DNA from: CAVPXC01 sp963709505 | GTDB taxonomy: Bacteria > Chloroflexota > Anaerolineae > JAAEKA01 | NCBI GenBank assembly: GCA_963709505.1 | Contig: CAVPXC010000005.1 | Span: 124,001 to 188,000, forward strand | Length of the DNA stretch: 64,000 nucleotides | Direction of reading: 5' to 3' | Part shown: positions 10,001 through 20,762 of the stretch, piece after piece | How the letters are laid out: the number at the start of each line of letters is the position of its first letter | Position numbering within the stretch: position 1 is the first letter of the stretch | Notes under the pieces: generated by a model | Database searches by the model: none | What the model saw: the letters and a program-made list of their open reading frames with translations, nothing else | What the model was told of the DNA's origin: nothing | Position numbers and translations under genes: made by a program

Positions 10001-13000
10001 GTCGACGTTTGTGTTGCTCGACGAGTTGCCGCTCACGCCTGCCGGCAAGGTGGACCGCCACGCGCTGCCGGAGGTGGAGCAGGCTAAGGTTCTCATGGCG
10101 CAAGGGAAGCTTGTGCTCCCCCGTACGCCCATTGAGATGGAGATGAGCGCAATTTGGCGAGAGGTTCTCGCCGTCGAGGTGATTGGCGTCCATGACAACT
10201 TCTTCGAGGCGGGCGGGCACTCGCTCTTGGCGACCCAAGTGATCTCGCGGGTGCACGATGTCTTCCGGGTAGACCTGCCGCTGCGTAGCCTCTTTGAAGC
10301 GCCAACAATTGCGGGCCTGTCGGAACGTGTTGCGACCGTCCTGCCACGAGAACAGGGAGCGCAGGCAAATCCCATTGTCCCGGTGTCGCGCGATCAAGAG
10401 CTGCCGCTCGCGTTCTCCCAGGAGCGCATGTGGCTTGTGCACCAGCTTCAACCCGAGAGCAGCGCCTACAACATCCCTGTAGCCATCCGGCTGCAGGGCC
10501 TGCTCGAACGTCAGGGCCATGGAGGATGCCCTGGACGAGTTGGTCGCACGCCACGAGATCCTGCGCACGACGATCGTTACAGTCGACGGCAAACCGGTCC
10601 AACGCATCGCGCCGAAACTTGACTTGCCGCTGGCGATCGTCGACCTCTCCAGACTGGCATATGCCGAGCGAGAGGCTGAGGCAACAAAGTTGTGTCAGGA
10701 GCATGCAAGCCTTCCCTTCGATCTCGCAACCGGCCCATTGCTACGAACCCAGCTTATCCGCTTGGACCCAACGGATCACGTGCTGCAAGTGACCTTCCAC
10801 CACGCCGTTGCCGACGCCTGGTCGCTGCGCGTGGCGGCGGAGGAGCTGGCCAGCTTGTACATTGCCTTCGCGGCCAACCAACCCAGTCCCTTGCCTCCCC
10901 CGTCGATCCAGTATGCCGATTTCGCCGCCTGGCAGCGCCAAACGCTTCAAGGCGTTGCGCTCGAAGACCAATTGGCCTACTGGAAGGACAAGCTGGCCGG
11001 CGTGCCGGTGCTTTCGCTGCCAACCGATCGTCCTCGCCCCCCAATCCAAAGCTCGCAGGGTGCGTTGGAGTTCCTGAGTATCGACGACAAGATCCTGGAA
11101 GACCTCAGACGGCTTAGCCACGAAGAGAACGCCACGCCGTTCATGGCGTTTCTGGCCGCCTTCACTATCTTGCTCTATCGCTACTCCGGGCAGACAGACA
11201 TCGCCGTCGGCGTGCCCATTGCGAACCGGCACTGGACAGCTACCGAGCAGTTGATGGGCACCCTGGTCAATACCCTGGTGTTGCGCACCCAGCTTGAGCC
11301 CGATCTCTCTTTCCGTGGATTGCTGCAGCGCGTTCGCGAGGTCGCTCTGGAGGCCTATGCCAATCAGGACCTGCCGTTCGAGCAACTGGTCGGCGAGATA
11401 CGCCCCAAGAGAGACCTGAAGTCACGCGCCGCTCTTCCAGGTGATGTTCGACTACACGAATATCCCCATGCCCACCTTTGAAGTGCCTGGCTTGCTCTGG
11501 AGCCCGATGGAGATCGACCGGGGCGCCGCACAATTCGACCTGACTCTCTCGGTGGTGGATACCCAGCAGCTTCGGCGGGTCTCCATCGAATACAATACCG
11601 ACTTGTTTGAGGCCCAAACGATCAAACGGATGCTGGGACACCTCCACCACGCGCTGGAAGGAATTCTGGCCGATCCCGAGCAGCCCATCTCGCGGCTTCC
11701 GATCTTGACCGGCGCAGAACGACGGCAACTGCTGGTCGAGTGGAACGATACCCGGGCGGATTATCCAAAGGAAAGCTGCCTTCACGAGCTGGTCGAGGCC
11801 CAAGCGCGCAAAACACCCCACGCTGTGGCCGTGGTCTTCGAAGGGCAACAGCTCACGTATGGAGACTTGAACAAACGGGCAGATCAGGTAGCGGCCCAGC
11901 TGCAGCCGCTGGGCATCCGGCCAGACAGCCTTGTGGGTATCTGCATCCCACGCTCGATTGAGATGATGGTGGGCCTCCTGGGAATTCTCAAGGCGGGCGG
12001 CGCCTATGTGCCGCTGGACCCAAGCTTTCCCGAGGAACGGCTGCGCTATATCATCGCCAATTCGGAGATGCCAGTGCTGCTCACTGTGTCTACCCTGCCT
12101 CTTGCCCACCACTTGGTCCACCACATGGCCGGGGCAAAACCTCGCCTGCTCGAGCTTGACCGGCATTTCCCTAATAGCAAACCATCTGCCCATTCGAGTG
12201 CATGGGCGGCGCCAGATCGGGTAGGTCCGGAGAACCTGGCCTACGTGATGTACACCTCGGGCTCGACAGGGAAGCCAAAAGGCGTCGAGGTGCCACATAA
12301 AGCGGTGGTCAACTTCCTCACGTCTATGGCGCACCGGCCAGGGCTGATGGCAGACAACGTCTGGCTGGCCGTGACGACGCTCTCCTTCGATATCTCGGTT
12401 CTCGAGCTGTTTCTGCCGTTGATCTCAGGCGCCAGAACGGTCCTGGTTGACCAAGAGGAGAGGCTCGACAGCCACCAGCTTGCCGAGCGCCTGACCAAGT
12501 GCGGCGCCACTGTGATGCAGGCAACGCCGGCCATGTGGCGGATGCTGGTCGAGTCTGGCTGGCCGGGCGACGGTCGCCTGAAGATGCTGTGTGGCGGAGA
12601 GGCGCTTCCTCCAGACCTGGCCGCGGCGCTCCTGGTGCGTGGAGGCGAGCTATGGAACATGTACGGACCGACGGAAACCACGGTATGGTCCACAACCGTG
12701 TGCATCGACCAAGCAGATGGGCTGATCACAATCGGTAGACCGATAGCTAACACACAGACTTACATCGTGGATAGTGTAGGTGAGTTGGCGCCGGTGGGCA
12801 TTGCCGGAGAGCTTTGGATCGGCGGAGACGGCGTGGCGCGCGGATACCACAAGCGTCAGGAGTTGACCAACACCAAATTCGAGGTGGATCAATTCCGGCA
12901 GAAGCAGGGCGCCAGAGTGTACCGAACGGGAGATATGGCGCGCTATTTGCCGGACGGGCAGATCGAGTATCTGGGACGGATGGATTATCAGGTGAAAGTG

Positions 13001-14429
13001 CGAGGATTCCGGGTAGAGTTGGGCGAGATCAAGTCTTGCCTCAATCAGCATCCCGCAGTAAAGCAGGCTGTGGTGACCACCTTCCGTGACCTTCTGGGGC
13101 AGAACAGCCTGGCGGCGTACGTGGCGTCGGCAACCGATGTAGCGCAGCCGCTAGCTGAAGCCGAGCTGCGACACTACTTAAAGAGCCTGCTGCCGGACTA
13201 CATGGTCCCCTCAACCTACGTGTTCCTCGATGTGTTTCCGGTGACCCCCAACGGCAAGGTGAATCGCAAGGAACTGCCGGCGCCGAGTCATGAAAAACCT
13301 AGGCCGCCGGCCAATTTGCTGCCGCCCAGGAGCAGCTTAGAGGTTCAGCTGCAACAGATGTGGCAGGACCTGCTTCAGATTTACCCGATAGGGATCCAGG
13401 ATGACTTCTTCGAGCTAGGGGGTTATTCGCTTCTCGCCGTGCGGCTGTTTGCTCAGGTAGAGACGGCTTTCGGCGTTCGCCTGCCCTTGACGGTACTATA
13501 CCAAGAGGCGACGATCGAACACCTGGCCGAGGTTATCGACCGTCACGCTTCTACGGGATCCTTTTCTTCGCTTGTTGAACTTCAACCCCACGGCACGAAC
13601 CCACCGTTCTTCTGTGTTCACGGGATCACCGGCGATCTACTTTGGTTTGGCGATCTGGCGCGACAACTGGCGCCCAATCAACCCTTCTACGGGCTTGAGT
13701 CGCCGGCATTACACAGCAGCCATCAGCCTCCTTCGGACATCCGTGGACTGGCTGCTCAGTACCTCGCTTTGATACGCACGAAGCAGCCAGTTGGTCCCTA
13801 CTATCTGGGCGGGGCCAGCTTCGGCGGTATCGTCGCCTATGAGATGGCGCAGCAGCTCGAGGTTCAAGGAGAAAAGGTGGCGCTGCTGGCGGTTTTCGAC
13901 CATGAGCCACCCAATGTACGGGCTACAAACGGCCAACCCGCGATCGCCGAGAACCTTCACTACGCCTGGCAATTCCTGCGGAATCTTCCGCGGTGGGCGC
14001 AGAACCTGCAAGGCCTAACGTTCAAGCAAATCCTGGACCGCGTACGGCGATACTGCCGGCTCGGAGGTGAAACGATCAAGAGCCGACACAAGAATTCTGC
14101 CAATAGCACCGAAACCACCGAAGTGAACAAGATCATCGACTATGCCGACCAGTTGCCCGAGCACCGGCGGCGGTTGATCAAAATGAACTTCGATGCGCTT
14201 AAGGCCTATTTACCCGAGACGTATCAGGGTCGCGTGACTTTGTTCAAGAGTTCGCGCGCGGCCTCTATTCGGCGTATTCGATCCGGAGACCAGTTGGCTG
14301 AAGCTGGCCACAGGTGGCGTCGAAGTGATTACGGTGCCTGGATCACACGAAGGCATGTTCAAGGCCGCGCAGGCGCAAGTTCTCGCCGACCGGCTTAAGG
14401 GAGCTATCGAGCAAGCACGGTCACAGTAG
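7089..14429 (+). CDS. Dimodular non-ribosomal peptide synthetase, C-A-T-C-A-T-TE, five frameshifts
   Basis: I chose the ATG at 7089 (GAAGG 5 bases upstream). Domains by position: C1 7140-8480 (HHIVTDMWS), A1 8560-10090 (YTSGSTG, NAYGPTE, YRTGD), T1 10120-10330 (DNFFEAGGHSLLA), C2 10380-11690 (HHAVADAWS), A2 11760-13290 (YTSGSTGKPKGV, NMYGPTET, YRTGD), T2 13320-13550 (DDFFELGGYSLLA), TE 13590-14429 (GASFGG nucleophile motif). It starts with a C domain, so the first residue may be N-acylated. Single-base shifts near 9047 (+), 9365 (-), 10505 (+), 11422 (+) and 14296 (+) each sit inside a conserved motif that repair restores (GSTGKPKGV, SAGEELP, DLSHAPLFQVMF, WLKLATGGVEV). Repaired length is about 2,445 residues. 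The A2 pocket reads like the glycine code; A1 resembles the aromatic class. Confidence 0.93.
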
Positions 14430-14455
14430 CCAGTCAACTTGCTGCTTTAAGAGTA

Positions 14456-14541
14456 CCCGAACAAGTTCGGGAGTCCGCGGTGTTCGCCGGACTCCTCTTC
14501 GGGAGTCCGCGGTGTTCGCCGGACTCCTCGACTTGTCGAGG
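14456..14541 (+). repeat. Tandem palindromic element, GGAGTCCG...CGGACTCC
   Basis: A 32-bp unit containing the stem GGAGTCCG/CGGACTCC is present twice in tandem (14466-14497 and 14498-14529). It is preceded by the palindrome CCCGAACAAGTTCGGG and followed by CCTCGACTTGTCGAGG. The first half matches the palindrome embedded in the ABC ATPase gene at 26247-26314. It lies just after the NRPS stop and may also end transcription. Confidence 0.8.
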
Positions 14542-14676
14542 AATTCTCGTCCATCGGAGCGCTCGCAGGCCGGCCCGACGCCTGGTCGGGATATGGCACG
14601 AGAATACCGTTGCAACTTCCGTTTATTGTTAGACTATTGTAATGTTTTGTTAACATAGAATTTTTCGAATTTCGGG

Positions 14677-14682
14677 TATAAT
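14677..14682 (+). promoter_or_regulatory. -10 box TATAAT upstream of the TP-rich propeller gene
   Basis: A perfect TATAAT lies in an AT-rich stretch 54 bases before the next start codon. No good -35 element is seen at the usual distance, so the assignment is tentative. Apart from the palindromes, nothing else is recognised in 14430-14735. Confidence 0.45.
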
Positions 14683-14735
14683 GGTAATTTGTAAGGTCTA
14701 TTCAGCCCACTCGCATCGGATCGCGGGGCAATGCA

Positions 14736-16824
14736 ATGACAAAACTCATAACTGACAACCAAAACGAAGACTGTCAGAATGCTTCAACTTCCCGGCGAAG
14801 CACGCGTTCCTCAAAATCGACCCTGATCGCTGGCATCGTAGCAGCGGTATTGGTCATGGCTGTTGGGAGTGTTGCCGCGGCGCCCAACGCCCTGGTAATC
14901 GCGCGCTTACAAAGTCAGGCGGCGCCTACACCGCCCGTGGGTCCTGGCGACGAGGTGCTTGAGCTCACTCCCGCGCCCCGAGCTGTCGGGTGGGCGCGCA
15001 GCGACGATAGCCGCAACAACCGTTTCGGCAACTCGTTTCTTTACACTGGCGTCTCCCAGGGACAGATATTCCACGGCGGGATCCAGTTCGATCTGTCTGA
15101 CTTGCCCAGAGGCGCGCCGGTGCGCTATGCTGCCTTGGTGCTGACCGGTCTCGACGATGCGCGCCTGGACCGCACAGGTCGCGCAGACTGGGAAGTACGC
15201 TGGCTGTCGCCAGAGGTCAACGAAAACTGGTCACGGATCACGTTTCAAGATCTCCACAATGCGCCGGTTTTCCAGACGATTCTGCCCCCCGTCGATGCAG
15301 CCAGCCTCCAGCCCGGCGGGGTCAACAGCTTCACTTTTAGCGAAGCACAGCTCCGCGCGCTGGAGAAGGCTCGAGTTCGATGAGCAGTCCCAGATTGCGT
15401 TTCGCCTCGATGGTCCGGAGACGGGCGCCGATAACCTCTTCGCCTGGGACACGGGTTTTGGCTCCACCAGCAAGGGCATCCGGCCGAAGCTGGTCATCGT
15501 GATGGGTCCTTCGCCGACCGTAGCGCCCCCAACACCTACCCGGGACTATGTGGTTGTTACCAGCACGCCTACACCGGAAAACGTGCTAACAGCAGCGGCC
15601 ATTGCTCAGGCGGCTACACTTCAGGCCGCCACTACAGGCACGGCGACGCCAACCCCTCCGAACATGGCAACTGTCACAGCCACGGCGGAGAACGAAGGGA
15701 CCGCAATAGCCCTGGGAATGCCTTGGGCGGTGACTGCCACGCCGACGCCGCTGAATGCGCAGACGGCCACTGCGGCTGCCCTCTATGCTACGGCGCAGGC
15801 GTTGACCACAGGCACCTGGACGCCGACGCCGACATTCTATGTCACAGCCATGCCAACACCTACGTTTGTGGTCATCACGAACACGCCGACGCCCAGGAAC
15901 GCAACCGCTTTGCTCGCCTGGGCCATCGCGCAAGCGACAGCACGTGGCACGGACGGCCCGCCCACAGCCATTCCAACCGGTGTGATCACGGCTACTCCCC
16001 GCTGGGTCGTGGTCACCAGCACGCCAACCCCAGAGAATGAAACCACAGCCCAGGCTGTGCGGATTTTGGCAACGGTGGCTGCGCTCACCTCCGGTACGTA
16101 TACGCCAGCGCCGCGGAACATGATAACCGCGACGCCTACACCAACGGCCACGCCGCTTCCGCTATTGGCAGCGTTGAGCCCTACGCCAACCCGGACTCCG
16201 TCGCCCAACATCGTTCCCGACTCCCTGAAAGGAAAGATAGCGTTCCGCTCCGATCGCCTCGGCGGAGAGCAGCTGTTCGTGATGGATGCGGAGTGTGCAC
16301 TGCGGCCCGGAGGGTGTCCTGACTCAGAGGTGAAGTTGTTGCGAGAGAGATATCCTTACGACCTGGCACAACAGCGTGAGGCCTATTCCCCGGACGGCAA
16401 ATCTCGCCTGCTGGTCCGCCTGGAGACACAGACTGGCACGGATGGACAAGTTGGAAACGTGCCAAAAGTGATGATAGAGGAGAGCGCCTATGATTCAATT
16501 CGTCGTCTATCTCCATTCACCGGCGGAGCTTATGATCCTGTTTGGTCGCCGAACGGCGACAGAATCGCTATGGTTTCAACTGATCCGGGCAACGACGAGA
16601 TCTATGTGATGGATCCGGACGGCGCCGATGTGCGGCGTTTGACCAGCAACATCTGGGAGTGGGACAAACATCCTACCTGGTCGCCTGACGGCAGTCGCAT
16701 TCTCTTTTATTCCAACCGTGACAGCGGTCAACGCCAGCTATGGATGACGGACGCTGACGGCGGCAACCAAGTCAACGTCAGCAATAATCAATATGAAGAC
16801 TGGGATCCAGTCTGGATCAAGTGA
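14736..16824 (+). CDS. Surface protein: TM anchor, DNRLRE-like domain, Thr-Pro linker, PD40 propeller; one frameshift
   Basis: An N-terminal membrane helix (residues about 32-52) is followed by a DNRLRE-like beta domain. A linker of about 230 residues follows, with a recurring pattern (VVVTSTPTPEN, Ala/Thr-rich helix, TGTxTPTP). The C-terminus has PD40/TolB-like propeller repeats (PVWSPNGDRIAM, PTWSPDGSRILFYS). The frame shifts by one base near 15367; repair gives FSEAQLRALEKLEFDEQSQI. Linkers of this kind are common in extracellular proteins of Anaerolineae. No enzymatic motif is seen. Its stop is 4 bases before the Wzz/kinase start, so it likely belongs to the polysaccharide operon. Confidence 0.7.
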
Positions 16825-16828
16825 GCTT

Positions 16829-18444
16829 ATGGAACTTAATCGCGCACTCAGTTCGATTCGCCGGTGGTGGTGGCTCATCCTGGCAGGCACCGTCTTGGCA
16901 ACTGTTTCCGGATTCATCGTGGCACGGATGCAACCGCCTATCTACGAAGCAAAGGCGACGGTGATGGTCGGGCGTTCCATCGAGAATCCCAACCCTTCCA
17001 GCAACGATCTCTTTCTAAGCCAACAACTCGCCCAGACCTACGTGGAAATCGCCTCACGCCGGCCTGTTCAAGAGGCAACAATCGCCGCATTAGGGATTGG
17101 TGGATTGCCGCCCTATCGCGTCGCCCTGGTGCCCGACACCCAATTGCTGGAAATCAAGATAGGCGATTCGGACCCTCAGCGCGCCATGGCCATCGCCAAC
17201 GAGCTGGCCAATCAGCTTATCAAACTAAGCCCCAACACGCAGGGAAAAGGGATCCAGGATCGGCGCGAGTTTCTCACTCAAGAGGTTCAGGATCTCGAGA
17301 ATAACATCAACGCCACACAAGCCCGGTCCAGGAACTGAAGGATCAGCTGGACGGCATGTTTAGTGCGAAAGAGATCTCAGATACGAACAACCAGATCAAT
17401 GCCCTGGAGGCCAAACTCTTCGCCTACCAGTCCAGCTATGCGGACCTTGTCAGCATCTTGGAAGGCGGCGCGAATTCTCTTGAACTGGTCGAGCCGGCGA
17501 TCTTGCCACTGGAACCGATCAGCTCCAACGTGGCGCGCAATGTCCTTGTTGTTGCAGCACTGGGCCTTGCGTTGACCCTTATGGCGGCCTTCCTGCTTGA
17601 TTATCTGGAGGATACCTTCAAAACCCCGGACGAAATCACAAACGCGCTGCGGCTTCCGACATTAGGCGCTGTTCTCAAACTCGACGGCAAACGGACGGCT
17701 GCCAAACTGGTCGCGACCACCGATCCTGACTCGCCCAGCACGGAAAGCTACCGATTGCTGGCCGCAAACATCCAGTTCGCGAAGGAGAATCTTCATAGCC
17801 TGCTGATTACGAGCGCCGGTCCTGCTGAAGGCAAGAGCTTTACGGCGGCCCATCTAGGCATGGCGATGGCTTACGAGGGTCTGCGCGTGGTGATAGTCGA
17901 TACTGATCTTCGCCGGCCAACGCTGCACCAGATCTTCACTCTGCCTAACACCACGGGGTTGACAACTGCGCTGCAGCAGGAACGACCCGAAGTTATGACC
18001 TTCCTGCAGGACACACACGTCAAAGGCCTGCGGCTACTCACTGCAGGTCCCAAGACGCCTAATCCTGCGCGGCTGATAAGTTCAGGGCGCTTAACACAGC
18101 TACTCGACGAGCTCAAGCAGCTTGCTGATATCGTCATTCTAGATAGTCCCCCTGTTCTTGCCATAGCAGATGCGACCGTTCTCTCGCGTCAGGTGGATGG
18201 CGTCGTGCTCATAGTGGACGCTGCAAATACGCGTCGCCGGGGAGCTGTTCGTGCAGTTGAAATGTTGGAGCACGCCGGCGCCACCCTGTTAGGGGTTGCG
18301 TTCAACCGGATCAGCCTGCAAACCAATCCGATCTACGGCTATAGTTACCGGTACTCGTCCACTGAACAGAGCGCCGAGCCAATTGCTCAACAAAGCCCAA
18401 AAGAGGGGCGGCGCTGGTTGCCGGAGACGATTTCGCGCCGTTGA
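16829..18444 (+). CDS. Wzz-type chain-length regulator fused to BY-kinase, one frameshift
   Basis: The N-terminal Wzz part has a membrane helix after SSIRRWWWLI and an extracytoplasmic region; a second helix lies at about 17530-17600. The cytoplasmic kinase has Walker A (SAGPAEGKS), Walker A' (VIVDTDLRRP) and Walker B (VILDSPPVL), and ends in a Tyr-rich tail (IYGYSYRYSS) typical of BY-kinase autophosphorylation. One base is missing near 17326; repair joins the coiled coil as ARxQELKDQLDGM. The ATG at 17356 is therefore internal, not a separate start. These proteins control export and length of capsular or exopolysaccharide, which fits the downstream transferases. Confidence 0.85.
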
Positions 18445-18556
18445 TCCGTGTTAGGACCAAAGTACTATTGCATTTCGCTTCCTCTCTTGGTAATATGATG
18501 CATGTCACCGATGCACTTGTTTTGGTGGCACGCACTCCAGACCCAGAGAGGCAGTC

Positions 18557-18730
18557 ATGTCCACCCCAGTTCCCAGCTTGCTACTAACACTTGTCTTCTG
18601 TTTGGTTGCCGGTTCTTTTGGTGAATGGTGCGCCGAGCGCCTGAAGGAAGTCCCGGATGTCGGCGGCAAGTTGGCATTACTAGTGGCTGCTATGATGGTA
18701 CTGGCACTTGCGACAATAAGCATCGCTTGA
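18557..18730 (+). CDS. Small two-helix membrane protein, paralog of the one at 41778-41948
   Basis: 57 residues, with GAGAGG five bases before the ATG. Two hydrophobic segments flank a short charged loop carrying FGEWCAERLKEVPDVGG. The protein encoded at 41778-41948 shares the same length and layout and the pattern FC..A..FGEW.A.RL...PD.GG, which supports both as real genes. Function is unknown; no family is recognised. It is followed by its own terminator and probably forms a single-gene transcript. Confidence 0.7.
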   Translation: MSTPVPSLLLTLVFCLVAGSFGEWCAERLKEVPDVGGKLALLVAAMMVLALATISIA

Positions 18731-18773
18731 CTTGAGAGCGAAGAGGGAAGCGAAGGGGAGAAGCGTGGGGTGA

Positions 18774-18804
18774 AGCGGAGCCGAGCAATCGGCTCCGCTT
18801 TTCT
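18774..18804 (+). terminator. Rho-independent terminator
   Basis: Stem AGCGGAGCCGA/TCGGCTCCGCT with a GCAA tetraloop, followed by TTTCT. It directly follows the small membrane protein gene. Confidence 0.85.
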
Positions 18805-18895
18805 GTGCTGAGGAATGGTCGCCTGTGGCTTCAATCTCACGCGGCTCAGCCGAGCCTTAAATTAGTCTCTATTCCTGGCAAAGACACGACGCATT

Positions 18896-18923
18896 TTGCG
18901 TGCTTCATCGTTTAATGTATAAT
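18896..18923 (+). promoter_or_regulatory. Promoter with long leader before the glycosyltransferase
   Basis: TTGCGT, a 16-base spacer and a perfect TATAAT at 18918-18923. The next start is at 19379, leaving a leader of about 450 bases (18930-19378). I recognise no riboswitch class and no gene in that leader. Confidence 0.5.
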
Positions 18924-19378
18924 GGATGCGTTACGACCCTTCAGCCCGGTCGTGGCGTTTTCGTAGCTACAACGCACTGCGGTGGGTTATCTTTACTACT
19001 TCGAAAGACAATCGTAATGCATCGTGCTTGGTGGCATAGTTCGTTTCTATGGAGCGTTTGTTAGCTCCTAAATGCGGTATTTATTGCCATTCTGTTACGG
19101 CATAGAAAACACTGTCATCAAGTTGTAAGGTTTCTTTTCCATTTCTTGCAGTACAATAGTTTGTAAGCCAGCACATCGTTCTCCCGTCGGGCTCAAAGTT
19201 GATCGCTTGCAAACGCAATACGAGCTAAGGTCCATCTTAGCTGGGCATTGCGCACCTCCAATGACGACTTGGGGCCGATCGGTTCGCGGCATCTTAGCTG
19301 CAACTTCATAAATTACGCCTTTTGTGAGTGTCTCGCGCGTTCGCAGATAATGAGCAGCGCCTGGGTCAGGTTCTTGGA

Positions 19379-20752
19379 ATGAGAATTCTCTATATAGTCC
19401 CTTATACGCCCAACCTGATTCGGGTGCGTCCTTATCAGATTATCAAGCATCTAGCGCAGCGCGGCCATGGTGTGACGGTAGCAACCTTATGGACGGCACC
19501 AGAAGAGCAGGCGGAGGCACAGCAGTTGGCAACCTTGGGACTGCACGTCGTGAGTCGTCAATTGTCACCGGCGCGGTCTTTTTGGAACTGTCTGGGCGCC
19601 CTACCCACCGCGGCTCCCCTGCAGGCGTCGTTCTGTTGGCAGCCGGCGCTGACCCAGGCTATCTCGACAGAACTGACCAGACTTGACGCAACCGGAGAGA
19701 TGGCCTTCGATGCCGTTCACGTTGAACACTTACGTGGCGCTCGCTACGGACTGTGGCTCAAGTCGCGATGGGCGACGTCAGGATTGAACAATCGGATCCC
19801 GATTGTCTGGGATAGCGTCGATTGCATTTCCTATCTCTTTGCCCAGGCAGCCGGAAAGAGCCGCAGTCTGAAGGGTCGTCTGATGACGAAGCTTGAACTG
19901 GGACGCACCCGTCGCTACGAGGGCTGGCTTCAAACCCAATTCAACCAGGTAATCGTCACTTCGCCGATTGACAAGGTTGCTCTGGAGCAATTAGCCATGC
20001 CCGAGCGTAGTATCTTTGGAAAGGACTCCAAGACTACGTTTCAACACAATCCTGATGGCACGAAACAAAGCATAGCGGTCTTGCCCAACGGGGTAGATCT
20101 GGACTACTTTGCTCCTGGCACAGATGCCAAGGAGCCAGCGACGCTTGTCTTCTCTGGCAAGATGAGTTACCACGCAAACGAGTCTGCTGTAGTGCATTTG
20201 GTGGACGACATCATGCCGCTTATCTGGGCGGTCCGTCCTGAAGTCAAGCTTGTAATCGCCGGCAAGGATCCAACCGTTCAAGTGCGACAACTCGCCGCTC
20301 ATCACGCCCCTCGAGTTGAGGTTACCGGATTTGTACCCGACATTCGTCCGCACTTACGCCGCGCCACCGTTGCCGTGTGTCCTACGGTTTACGGAGCCGG
20401 TATTCAAAACAAGATACTGGAGGCGATGGCCTGCGGTACGCCGGTAGTTGCCAGCCGGCATGCCATCTCCGCTCTCGAAGCAAGTCCAGGAACGCATTTG
20501 CTGGCTGCGGACAATTCGAATACGTTTGCACAAGAAGTCCTTGCGCTTCTAATTGACCCTATACGGCTAAGCCAGATCGCTCTGGCTGGTCGAAAGTATG
20601 TAGAACAGCATCACTCTTGGAACGCCGTGGCTAGACAGCTTGAAGCTATTTACCGCAATCTACTTCCCGCGTTGGACCCCTTGGGGCCCTTAACTGCACG
20701 CGTGGGAAACCCGGATACGCCAGCAATCATGGCAGGATTCGCAACCACCTAG
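19379..20752 (+). CDS. GT4-family glycosyltransferase
   Basis: About 457 residues, intact. I start at the ATG at 19379, which opens the first Rossmann fold (MRILYIVPYTPNLIRVRPYQ); an in-frame GTG at 19328 has no signal. The C-terminal half carries the nucleotide-sugar binding pattern (LVFSGKMSYHANE, VTGFVPDIRP, CPTVYGAGIQNKILEAMACG with the catalytic-loop Glu). It resembles transferases of exopolysaccharide and PEP-CTERM/EpsH-type loci. It would add a sugar to the polyprenyl-linked intermediate started by the next gene, which begins 10 bases downstream. Confidence 0.88.
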   Translation: MRILYIVPYTPNLIRVRPYQIIKHLAQRGHGVTVATLWTAPEEQAEAQQLATLGLHVVSRQLSPARSFWNCLGALPTAAPLQASFCWQPALTQAISTELTRLDATGEMAFDAVHVEHLRGARYGLWLKSRWATSGLNNRIPIVWDSVDCISYLFAQAAGKSRSLKGRLMTKLELGRTRRYEGWLQTQFNQVIVTSPIDKVALEQLAMPERSIFGKDSKTTFQHNPDGTKQSIAVLPNGVDLDYFAPGTDAKEPATLVFSGKMSYHANESAVVHLVDDIMPLIWAVRPEVKLVIAGKDPTVQVRQLAAHHAPRVEVTGFVPDIRPHLRRATVAVCPTVYGAGIQNKILEAMACGTPVVASRHAISALEASPGTHLLAADNSNTFAQEVLALLIDPIRLSQIALAGRKYVEQHHSWNAVARQLEAIYRNLLPALDPLGPLTARVGNPDTPAIMAGFATT

Positions 20753-20762
20753 GTACTAAACA

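Noticed and set aside
17356..18444. Separate BY-kinase gene starting at the ATG at 17356
   Set aside because: The sequence before it (ELKDQLDG) continues the Wzz coiled coil in the same frame, and one missing base near 17326 explains the break; it is one protein.
18924..19378. Riboswitch in the long leader before the glycosyltransferase
   Set aside because: I looked for cyclic-di-GMP and other common classes and saw no matching conserved core; only the promoter is supportable.
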